Source of the DNA: JASFBA01 sp034433695
Lineage (GTDB): Bacteria; Chloroflexota; Chloroflexia; DTKN01
Assembly: GCA_034433695.1 (NCBI GenBank)
Contig: DAOUAK010000084.1
Span: 1 to 6,963 of the forward strand
Direction of reading: 5' to 3'
Length of the DNA: 6,963 bases
The position numbers and the translations under genes were made by a program. Position 1 is the first letter of the stretch, and each line of letters starts with the position of its first letter. The notes beneath the pieces are model-generated. The model was not told the origin of the DNA. It saw only the letters and a program-made list of their open reading frames with translations, and searched no databases. This document shows, piece after piece, positions 1 through 6,025 of this stretch.

Positions 1-549
1 GGGGTCAGGGTCCTGCAGGCCCCCCAATCCCCCCAGCAGGCCGAACTGATTACCCCGGAACATATCAAGGCCATCCTAGAACTGCTCCGCAAGAACTTTG
101 ACTACGTGTTCCTGGATACCTGGTCCTCCTTCCAGGAGCGCATCCTGACCATGCTGGACCTTTCCGACCGCATTATCCTGGTGACCACGCTGGAGATGTC
201 GGCGATCAAAAACATCAAACTTTTCCTGGAAGTGGCCGAACTGTTGCAATACCCGGCCGGCAAGATCATCCTGGTAGCGAACCGGGCCGACACCCGTTCC
301 GGCATCCCGGTCCAGGAGGTTGCCCGAAACCTGCGCTTCGAGGTCAGCGCCGTCATCGGGAACGACGGCCAGGCGGTGACCACCTCGATCAATCGGGGAG
401 TTCCTCTGGTGTTGGCCGAACCGGGTAACCCGGTTTCGCGGGATATCCGTGCCTTTCTGAAGCAACTCTTGCTGGGCCTGGGAATGCGCGAAGAAGAGGT
501 TGTCCAGGAGAAAAAGGGACTTTTGGGTCGCCTGCGCAAGGTTTCGTAA
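1..549 (+). CDS. cpaE: CpaE/TadZ-like pilus assembly ATPase (MinD family), C-terminal part, 5' end outside window
   Basis: The reading frame is open from base 1 and ends at TAA 547-549, giving 182 visible residues; the N-terminus and Walker A loop lie upstream of the window. Features typical of the CpaE branch of MinD/ParA ATPases are visible. A VLQAP segment is at residues 4-8. The hydrophobic strand FDYVFLDT at 33-40 carries the Walker B-type Asp39. A MSAIKNIKLFLE-type helix lies at about 66-77, NRAD at 94-97 matches the nucleotide-base-recognition strand, and NDGQAVTTSINRGVPL is at 121-136. CpaE-like proteins localise Tad pilus machinery and often carry an N-terminal receiver-like domain, which cannot be judged here. 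The GTG at 106 is an internal valine codon in the conserved strand, not a start. The gene is followed after 26 bases by cpaF, which supports a shared operon. The family call is confident; the exact symbol is less so. Confidence 0.88.
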   Translation, partial: GVRVLQAPQSPQQAELITPEHIKAILELLRKNFDYVFLDTWSSFQERILTMLDLSDRIILVTTLEMSAIKNIKLFLEVAELLQYPAGKIILVANRADTRSGIPVQEVARNLRFEVSAVIGNDGQAVTTSINRGVPLVLAEPGNPVSRDIRAFLKQLLLGLGMREEEVVQEKKGLLGRLRKVS

Positions 550-575
550 GGGGCAACCCAACCAGGAGGTGAGCC

Positions 576-1961
576 ATGTCGCTTTTGCGCCGAATCGGTG
601 GGCCAGAACAGAAAGAGTCGACCCGGCCGGCCGCACCGGGAGTGCCGGCCGAAGAGAGCCGGGTGCGGATGGCACCCCTCCCCCAGGAGCGAGACGCCTT
701 CGAGACGATCAAAAAGCGCGTCCAGGAGCGTCTCCTCTCCGAACTCGACCCCCGACTCGACCTCAGCCGCACGGCAGAAGTGCGTCAGCAGGTCCAGGAG
801 GTCTTTAACGCCATCCTGGAAGCGGAAAAGATCGTCCTGAGCCGGGCCGAACGCCTGCGGCTCTTCGAGGCCATCGCCGCCGAAATCCTGGGCTATGGGC
901 CGATCGAGCCGCTCCTGCGGGACGACACGATCACCGAAATCATGGTGAACGGCCCCAAGCAGGTCTACATCGAGCGGGGAGGAAAACTCTACAAGACCGA
1001 CGTCACCTTCGAGAACGACGACCACGTGATGCGCATCATTGACCGCATCGTTTCCCCCATCGGCCGGCGTGTGGATGAAAGCACACCCTACGTGGATGCC
1101 CGCCTCCCCGATGGTTCCCGCGTGAACATCATCATCCCTCCCATCTCCCTCATCGGCCCGGTCATCACCATCCGCAAGTTCTCCCGCGACCCGTTCACGG
1201 TGGACGACCTGATCCGCTTCGGCACGATGACGCCGGAGATCGCCAAGTTCCTGGAGGCCTGTGTCAAGGCGCGGCTGAATATTATCGTCTCCGGCGGCAC
1301 CGGCTCGGGCAAGACCACGACGCTGAATGTGCTTTCCTCCTTTATCCCGGAGGACGAACGCATCATCACCATCGAGAACGCGGCCGAGTTGCAGTTGCAC
1401 CAGGAACATGTGGTCACGCTGGAATCTCGTCCGCCGAACATCGAAGGCAAGGGGGAAATCACCATCCGCGATCTGGTGATCAACGCCCTGCGGATGCGGC
1501 CGGAGCGCATCATCGTCGGCGAGTGCCGTGGTGGCGAAGCGCTGGACATGCTCCAGGCCATGAACACCGGCCATGACGGCTCTCTGACCACGCTGCACTC
1601 CAACAGCCCCCGCGACACCCTCTCTCGTCTGGAAACGATGGTGCTGATGGCCGGCATGGAACTGCCGGTGCGGGCCATTCGCGAGCAGATTGCCTCGGCG
1701 GTGGACCTGATCGTCCATCAGGAACGCCTGCGAGACGGCACGCGCAAGATCGTCTCCATCACCGAGGTGCAGGGGATGGAGGGGGACGTCATCGTCCTGC
1801 AGGATATCTTTGTCTTTGAGAAGACCGGTATCCGCGACGGCAAGGTCATCGGCGAGTTCAAGGCCACCGGGGTACGGCCCAAGTTCATCGAGAAGTTCGA
1901 GGCGATGGGCATCTACTTGCCCCCGCAGATCTTTGGCTATACCCCGGAACGTTTCCGTTAG
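576..1961 (+). CDS. cpaF: CpaF/TadA-type pilus assembly (type II/IV secretion) ATPase
   Basis: This is a 461-residue hexameric secretion ATPase that drives Tad/Flp pilus fibre assembly from the cytoplasmic face of the membrane; the length is normal for CpaF. The first ~60 residues are a variable, proline-rich lead. The N-terminal domain (about 90-225) includes EILGYGPIEPLL and an ITEIMVNG-type strand. The Walker A loop GGTGSGKT spans residues 240-247 with Lys246. The Asp-box region IENAAELQL starts at 266, with Asn268 where many CpaF proteins have Asp. The CpaF signature RPPNIEGKGE follows. Walker B is IIVGE with Glu316, and the His box TGHDGSLTTLHSN carries His333 and His341. The ATG at 576 has AGGAGGT at 564-570, five bases upstream. 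The gene lies between a CpaE-like gene and tadB, as in Tad operons. Paralogous families such as VirB11 or PilT fit less well because of the CpaF signature and the neighbours. Confidence 0.97.
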   Translation: MSLLRRIGGPEQKESTRPAAPGVPAEESRVRMAPLPQERDAFETIKKRVQERLLSELDPRLDLSRTAEVRQQVQEVFNAILEAEKIVLSRAERLRLFEAIAAEILGYGPIEPLLRDDTITEIMVNGPKQVYIERGGKLYKTDVTFENDDHVMRIIDRIVSPIGRRVDESTPYVDARLPDGSRVNIIIPPISLIGPVITIRKFSRDPFTVDDLIRFGTMTPEIAKFLEACVKARLNIIVSGGTGSGKTTTLNVLSSFIPEDERIITIENAAELQLHQEHVVTLESRPPNIEGKGEITIRDLVINALRMRPERIIVGECRGGEALDMLQAMNTGHDGSLTTLHSNSPRDTLSRLETMVLMAGMELPVRAIREQIASAVDLIVHQERLRDGTRKIVSITEVQGMEGDVIVLQDIFVFEKTGIRDGKVIGEFKATGVRPKFIEKFEAMGIYLPPQIFGYTPERFR

Positions 1962-1997
1962 ATTCTGGAGGTATGGCAGTCGGGGCGAGGTGGGTCA

Positions 1998-3008
1998 ATG
2001 AATCCTGGGCTTTTGCTTCTGGGCGGCGGCGCCTTCCTGGTTCTTGTGCTCCTGGCCGTGTTGGTCCTGGGCTTTCGCCCACGGAGTGAGGTGGCCGAAC
2101 GGCTGGACCGCTTTGCCGGCCGGGGGAACGAGGCGGCCGCCGAAGCCCGGCCCAGGAGACGCGGGAAGGGCTCGTCTGTCCTGGCGGCCCAGATCGACCG
2201 GGCCATTGCCGCCCGAGGCTTTGCCGCCCGCATCTCCCGCGACCTGGCCCAGGCCAACATGAAACTGACCGTATCCGAATTTCTGGCCCTGCGGGTCATC
2301 AGCATTATTGCCGGCCTGGGCATCGGCTACCTGGTGGCCGTCCTGCGCGGGGGACTCAGCCCGATCGTTACCGGCCTCATCGGCGCCGTCCTGGGTCTTT
2401 TCGCCCCGACCTTGCTCGTGCGAAGGGCCAAGGGACGTCGTCTGCGTGCCTTCAACAACCAGTTGGGCGATACCGTCACCCTCCTGGCCAACTCGCTGCG
2501 CTCCGGTTACAGCCTGCTCCAGTCTATGGAGATGGTGGCCCGGGAGTCCACCCCTCCGGTCTCGGAGGAGTTCCACCGTGTCGTCCAGGAGGTGGGCCTG
2601 GGCCTTTCCGTCCAGGACGCCCTGGCCAACCTCTACCGCCGGGTGCCCAGCGACGACCTGGACCTTATGATCACCGCCATCAACATCCAGCACGAGGTCG
2701 GCGGCAACCTGGCCCAGATTCTCGATACGATCGGCCATACCATCCGGGAGCGGGTGCGCATCAAGGGCGAAATTCGGGTGCTGGTGGCCCAGCAGCGTAT
2801 TTCGGGCTATGTGGTTGCCGCCCTGCCGATCTTTCTGGCCCTGATCCTCACTTTCCTGGCTCCTTCCTATATGGACAAACTCTTTAACCCGATCGGCCTG
2901 CCCCCTTTCCTGGGGGGAGATAGCTGGTTCTGCATGCCGGTTTGCTCCTTGCTCCTCATGCTGGCCGGCTTCCTGGTCATCCAGCGCATCGTGAATATCG
3001 AGGTTTAA
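1998..3008 (+). CDS. tadB: TadB, Tad pilus inner-membrane platform protein
   Basis: This 336-residue integral membrane protein forms, with TadC, the platform on which the CpaF ATPase builds the pilus. Hydrophobic stretches suggest membrane segments at about 5-25, 99-117, 122-141, 271-291 and 311-328. A T2SSF (GspF-like) cytoplasmic domain lies at about 155-270. Its two characteristic helices are visible: SLRSGYSLLQSMEMVARE at 166-183 and EVGGNLAQILDTIGHTIRER at 233-252. A basic linker (RPRRRGKG at 51-58) separates TM1 from the rest. The start ATG has GAGGTG at 1987-1992, five bases upstream. The gap to cpaF is 36 bases and to tadC 21 bases, so the genes are very likely co-transcribed. Order and topology separate it from TadC: it is the longer protein with an extra C-terminal membrane segment. 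No defect is visible. Confidence 0.94.
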   Translation: MNPGLLLLGGGAFLVLVLLAVLVLGFRPRSEVAERLDRFAGRGNEAAAEARPRRRGKGSSVLAAQIDRAIAARGFAARISRDLAQANMKLTVSEFLALRVISIIAGLGIGYLVAVLRGGLSPIVTGLIGAVLGLFAPTLLVRRAKGRRLRAFNNQLGDTVTLLANSLRSGYSLLQSMEMVARESTPPVSEEFHRVVQEVGLGLSVQDALANLYRRVPSDDLDLMITAINIQHEVGGNLAQILDTIGHTIRERVRIKGEIRVLVAQQRISGYVVAALPIFLALILTFLAPSYMDKLFNPIGLPPFLGGDSWFCMPVCSLLLMLAGFLVIQRIVNIEV

Positions 3009-3029
3009 CCGCCGGCCGGAGGTCAACCG

Positions 3030-3947
3030 ATGCCGCTTATGCTGATTATCCTGGGTGTTGGGTTGGTCCTGGTCATCGTTCTGGTCCTGGTGGGGCTCCG
3101 GGGCGAGACGAAGGAAAGCGACATCGCCGAGCGTCTGGCCCAGTATGCCGAGCGCCCGTTGACCCTGGAGGAAATCGAACTGCAAAAGCCCTTCCGGGAA
3201 CGGGTGCTCATCCCGATGATGAACAGCATTTCGGCCTTTATCGCCCGCCGTATGCCCAGACAGACGGTGGAGCGCCTGCGCACCCGCCTGCAGATGGCCG
3301 GCAATCCAATTCAGGCCGGCACCTTCTTCATTCTGCAACTGGCGCTGATGGGGGTGATGGGGGTCGGAAGTTTCCTTTTCCTTTCCGGCGAGACGATGGA
3401 CCGTCGCCTCCTCTATTCTCTGGTGCTGGCCGTGGCCGGCTATGTCCTGCCCACGGTATGGCTCAACGGGAAGGTCCGCTCCCGACAGAGGGCCATCCTG
3501 AAGGCCCTGCCCGATGCCATTGACCTCCTCACGATCAGCGTGGAGGCCGGCCTGGGCTTTGACCTGGCCATGCAGCGGGTGGTGGAAAAGTGGAACAACG
3601 AACTCAGCCGGGAGTTCGACCGGGTGCTGGCCGACATCCGGCTGGGCAAGAACCGCCGGGAAGCACTGCGCGACCTGGTGGCCCGCACCGGCGTGCCCGA
3701 CCTCTCCACCTTTGTCGCAGCGGTCATCCAGGCCGATCAACTGGGGGTGAGCATCGCCAAGATTCTGCGGGTGCAGTCGGACCAATTGCGCATCCGCCGG
3801 CGGCAACGGGCCGAGGAACTGGCCCACCAGGCGCCGATCAAGATGCTCTTCCCCCTCGTCTTCCTTATTTTCCCCTCGATGTTTGTGGTGATCCTGGGGC
3901 CGGCCGTGCCCGTCCTGTGGGATCAGTTTTTGGCCAAATCCAAATAG
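3030..3947 (+). CDS. tadC: TadC, Tad pilus inner-membrane platform protein
   Basis: This 305-residue membrane protein is the partner of TadB in the Tad pilus platform. Membrane segments are suggested at about 4-22, 98-118, 127-145 and 272-295. The T2SSF domain spans about 160-290 and includes LPDAIDLLTISVEAGLGFDL (160-179), a segment very typical of TadC. The C-terminal FPLVFLIFPSMFVVILGPAV (274-293) is equally typical. The sequence before TM2 (ELQKPFRERVLIPMM, then TRLQMAGNP) matches the soluble link seen in TadB/TadC-type proteins. The start ATG has GGAGGT at 3018-3023, six bases upstream. The N-terminus resembles TadB (one TM helix then S-[ED]-[VI]-AERL), consistent with the known paralogy of the two. 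It is the last gene of the + strand run in this window and is followed by a hairpin. Confidence 0.94.
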   Translation: MPLMLIILGVGLVLVIVLVLVGLRGETKESDIAERLAQYAERPLTLEEIELQKPFRERVLIPMMNSISAFIARRMPRQTVERLRTRLQMAGNPIQAGTFFILQLALMGVMGVGSFLFLSGETMDRRLLYSLVLAVAGYVLPTVWLNGKVRSRQRAILKALPDAIDLLTISVEAGLGFDLAMQRVVEKWNNELSREFDRVLADIRLGKNRREALRDLVARTGVPDLSTFVAAVIQADQLGVSIAKILRVQSDQLRIRRRQRAEELAHQAPIKMLFPLVFLIFPSMFVVILGPAVPVLWDQFLAKSK

Positions 3948-4195
3948 GGGTAGCGACTTGCCGTGGCCGTTGCAGGGGTGTCCAGCCGGACATCCGTACA
4001 ACGGCCTTTCCATGCCGTTAGTCCCCTGGGGGTGGGTATGGGGGGCAGCATTCGGTTTTGCCGGATCCTGGATGCCTGCACGGACAGGCCAGGAAGCCTG
4101 TCTTACATCGTCTCTTCTGGATAGGGGAGATCGTAGTTACCCGGGGAGACCCAATTTCCCTACGGGGAGCGGATGGACCCGGGTCGGGGAAGAGG
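3948..4195. other. Gene-free convergent spacer with several small hairpins
   Basis: This 248-base gap lies between tadC (+) and the glycosyltransferase gene (-), whose 3' ends face each other. No convincing coding frame is present: open frames here start at weak codons, have no ribosome site and give Pro/Gly/Trp-rich translations without family features. Besides the hairpin at 3965-4006, small stems are visible at 4050-4066 (ATTCGG/CCGGAT, loop TTTTG), 4083-4102 (GACAGGC/GCCTGTC, loop CAGGAA) and 4144-4160 (GGGAGA/TTTCCC). There is also a ten-base palindrome GACCCGGGTC at 4176-4185. No standard T-rich terminator for the - strand glycosyltransferase gene was found. No known RNA family was recognised. 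Confidence 0.5.
3965..4006 (+). terminator. Candidate terminator hairpin after tadC
   Basis: The outer arms GGCCGTTG (3965-3972) and CAACGGCC (3999-4006) are perfectly complementary. The inner arms GGGTGTCC (3976-3983) and GGACATCC (3988-3995) pair with one G-U around the four-base loop AGCC. A short internal loop (CAG/GTA) separates the two stems. The hairpin begins 17 bases after the tadC stop and is followed by TTTCC, so the T-run is weak. It is the best place for the Tad transcript to end, but it could also be an mRNA-stabilising or other RNA structure. The bases AACGGC (4000-4005) can alternatively pair with GCCGTT (4014-4019), which would compete with this hairpin. Confidence 0.45.
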
Positions 4196-5383
4196 TTAAC
4201 ACCCAGCGGGTGGTGCTTCCAGGCAGGAAAAGATGAAATCCAGGTAGCCCTGGGCCGAGCGGGTCAGGGCGCAATGTTCTGCAACGTAACGTCGGGCATT
4301 CTCTCCCAACCGGCAACGCAACCTCTCGTCGGCCACCAGCCGGCGCAGGTAGTGGAGCAGCATCGGGCCGGCCGAAGGACCCGGGTCCACCTTCAGACAG
4401 ACCTCGTCGGGCCACTCGGCAAACTGCCGCATGTTGGGAAGGATAACCGCTTTTCCGCTTCCCAGGAGGCGCACCAGCGCCCCTGAGGTCTCTCCGGCCG
4501 AGGGATAACGCAGGCTGACGGCGATGTCGCAGGCAGCGATATGCCGGTAAAATTCCTCCATATCCACGTAGCCGGTCACGACGACATCCGTCAACCCCAG
4601 TCGGGTCAACAGACGGGGGAGATCCAGTGCAGGGGACGGTTCTCCCACCAGAAAACAGCGTGTTTGGGGAAAATCTCTGCGCAGCCGGGCACAGGCCCAC
4701 AGGAAGCGCTCCACCTGTTTTTCGGGAGTTATGAAGCCGAAGGAGGCCACCATCACCTCATCCGACGCCAGCCCCAACCGGCGGCGGGCCTCCTCACGGT
4801 CCGGCAGGGGATAGGGAGATAGATGGTGCGGAATAACGGCGACCGGCAGGTGGGGATGGTCCCGGCGGAGTTGTTCGGCAGCCCAGCGGCTATGCACGAT
4901 GGCGCCCAGGCTCCGGTCCAGGAGGAGGCTATGGAGCGGTTCCAGGAACTGCTCGCGCTCGCTGAAGATGCCGTTGGAGCGGCGGATGGCCATGGCCACG
5001 CCGGCCCGGCCACAGGCATAAGCCAGATGGTAGAGGTAACCGGCCATATCTCCAGCGGCAAAGGTACAACGGGCCACCAGATGATGGAGGACGTAATCGT
5101 GCAGTACGACGATGCCGGGGAAGCGCAGGGCCAGGCGGTAAATGTCGGTATGGTAGGGGTTGTTCCCCAGATGATAGAGGAGGCCGTCCAGATGGGCCGC
5201 CCAATCGGGAAGGGCCTCCAGGGGATAGACGGGCAGGGAGGGGAAAAGGGAAGATTCCGAAGGAGAGGGAGCAAAGAGTGTAAAGCGCAATCGGGAGGCC
5301 AGGGCCGGCAAAAGTTCGGCGCTGTAATCGGCAATGCCGCTCCGTAGCGGCGGCAGGGGGGAAACCCAACCCAGGTGGATCAT
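4196..5383 (-). CDS. GT4-type glycosyltransferase
   Basis: This 395-residue protein has the two-Rossmann-domain (GT-B) layout of retaining GT4 glycosyltransferases, which move a sugar from a nucleotide donor to a glycan or lipid acceptor at the cytoplasmic face of the membrane. The N-terminal domain opens with GWVSPLPPLRSGIADYSAEL (residues 5-24), the usual glycine-containing loop after the first strand. A conserved HD pair is at 95-96. The donor-binding domain begins near 208 with VMVASFGFITPEKQVERFL (210-228). GYVDMEEFYRHIAACDIAVS (271-290) and the acidic PSAGETSGALVRLLGSG (294-310) follow, where the E-rich donor-site motif lies. No signal peptide or membrane helix is seen. ATG 5381-5383 follows the stop of the coiled-coil gene by 9 bases, with a purine-rich GAGGTAAGAAGGG site overlapping that stop, so the pair is probably co-translated. 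Donor and acceptor cannot be told from sequence. Confidence 0.9.
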   Translation of the reverse strand: MIHLGWVSPLPPLRSGIADYSAELLPALASRLRFTLFAPSPSESSLFPSLPVYPLEALPDWAAHLDGLLYHLGNNPYHTDIYRLALRFPGIVVLHDYVLHHLVARCTFAAGDMAGYLYHLAYACGRAGVAMAIRRSNGIFSEREQFLEPLHSLLLDRSLGAIVHSRWAAEQLRRDHPHLPVAVIPHHLSPYPLPDREEARRRLGLASDEVMVASFGFITPEKQVERFLWACARLRRDFPQTRCFLVGEPSPALDLPRLLTRLGLTDVVVTGYVDMEEFYRHIAACDIAVSLRYPSAGETSGALVRLLGSGKAVILPNMRQFAEWPDEVCLKVDPGPSAGPMLLHYLRRLVADERLRCRLGENARRYVAEHCALTRSAQGYLDFIFSCLEAPPAGC

Positions 5384-5392
5384 CGGCCCTTC

Positions 5393-5875
5393 TTACCTCG
5401 CGCTGGAAGCAGTCCCCTGGTGACGCAGCCGCTCCATCTCCTCCTCCAGGTCCCGACACCGCGCCTCCAACCCCAGAAGGCGTTCTTCCAGACGGCCAAA
5501 GAGGTCCATCGTCCGTTCGCACTGTTCTTTATGCAAAATTTGGTACAATTGATGCACTTCCTGGAGGGTGCGGGCGATCTCGGCATTGAAAGCGACCTGC
5601 CGCTGGAAAAGAAAGGGGATCAGGCGCATTCCCAGGTAGGAGAGGAGGGGGCCGAGGAGGGGGATACGGCTCCTCAGGGGTTGCCGGTGGACGGCCCAGG
5701 CCTCGCTCAGGGCCAGCAACCGTTCCTCCACCCGGGCCAGGAAGCCCAGTTCCGGGTTCTCCTGGGCCTCGAGGGCCAGGCGTTCGGCCTCCTGGCGGCG
5801 GGCCTCATCGGCTGCTCGACGGGCTTCCTGCCGCAGGGCGCGACCGTTTTCCTCTGCGGAGCATTCCTCTATCAC
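5393..5875 (-). CDS. Coiled-coil protein of unknown function, operon partner of the glycosyltransferase
   Basis: I do not recognise a named family. The frame is open back to TTG 5968, but that TTG lies in the preceding terminator/-35 region and upstream of the predicted transcription start. GTG at 5873-5875 is therefore preferred, giving 160 residues; its ribosome site is weak (GGA, spacing 8). Numbered from that GTG, a charged Ala/Arg/Glu-rich helical stretch covers about 10-40. A hydrophobic stretch SRIPLLGPLLSYLGMRLIPF lies at 69-88, followed by FQRQVAFNAEIARTLQEV. A Leu/Glu heptad-like helix runs from about 98 to 152. A segment of the form RSRIPLLGPLL...QxxFN followed by a coil is reminiscent of regions I associate with polysaccharide-cluster glycosyltransferases and methyltransferases. 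That resemblance is from memory and not checked. The 9-base spacing to the glycosyltransferase suggests a glycan-related, possibly membrane-associated partner. Confidence 0.7.
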   Translation of the reverse strand: MIEECSAEENGRALRQEARRAADEARRQEAERLALEAQENPELGFLARVEERLLALSEAWAVHRQPLRSRIPLLGPLLSYLGMRLIPFLFQRQVAFNAEIARTLQEVHQLYQILHKEQCERTMDLFGRLEERLLGLEARCRDLEEEMERLRHQGTASSAR

Positions 5876-5939
5876 CGGATTTTCCGCTTTCTCCGGCCGG
5901 CGCGGCCTCGAATCCGCGAAAATGCGTTCTCGGCGGTAA

Positions 5940-5968
5940 ATTTTACCATACCGGCCGGTGCCGTGCAA
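5940..5968 (-). promoter_or_regulatory. sigma70-type promoter for the coiled-coil/glycosyltransferase unit
   Basis: Read on the - strand, TTGCAC (5968-5963) is followed by exactly 17 bases and then TAAAAT (5945-5940), which matches the -10 consensus at five of six positions. TG is placed one base before it (5948-5947), making an extended -10. Transcription would begin near 5933, leaving a leader of roughly 58 bases before GTG 5875. Two small symmetrical elements overlap it: ACCGGCCGGT (5950-5959) in the spacer and GGTAAA-T-TTTACC (5935-5947) over the -10. Either could be an operator or chance. Confidence 0.65.
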
Positions 5969-6006
5969 AAAAGCGGGCCTCGTCGGTCGAGGCCGGCGAG
6001 GCCCGC
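5967..6006 (-). terminator. Intrinsic terminator of the modular secreted-protein gene
   Basis: On the - strand a perfect ten-base-pair GC-rich stem is formed by 6006-5997 (GCGGGCCTCG) and 5982-5973 (CGAGGCCCGC), with a 14-base loop between them. Six T residues follow directly (5972-5967). It begins 19 bases after the TAG stop of the upstream - strand gene, the expected place for its transcript end. Confidence 0.9.
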
Positions 6007-6025
6007 CCGGGTCATCTACCGGGCC

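Noticed and set aside
102..1718. A 538-codon open frame on the - strand across the CpaE-like gene and cpaF
   Set aside because: This is the same antisense effect of biased codons in cpaF. The sense genes are unmistakable by motif, and no ribosome site or domain supports the antisense frame.
1967..1975. GGAGGT immediately before ATG 1973 in the cpaF-tadB gap
   Set aside because: There is almost no spacing between the purine run and the ATG, and the frame is out of register with tadB and ends without recognisable protein. GAGGTG at 1987-1992 with ATG 1998 fits tadB far better.
1995..4013. A 672-codon open frame on the - strand across tadB and tadC
   Set aside because: It is codon-aligned antisense to tadB and tadC, which share one frame. 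It stays open because the sense genes avoid TTA, CTA and TCA codons, as expected in high-GC DNA. The translation is low-complexity (His, Gln, Gly, Asp-rich) with no family features.
4028..4045. G-rich stretch with runs of 5, 3 and 6 G as a possible G-quadruplex
   Set aside because: Only three separate runs of three or more G are present, so it does not meet the usual four-run pattern without a zero-length loop.
3958..4236. A 92-codon open frame on the + strand in the convergent spacer
   Set aside because: It starts at TTG with no ribosome site, runs through the predicted hairpin and into the end of the opposite-strand gene, and its Pro/Gly/Trp-rich translation resembles no protein.
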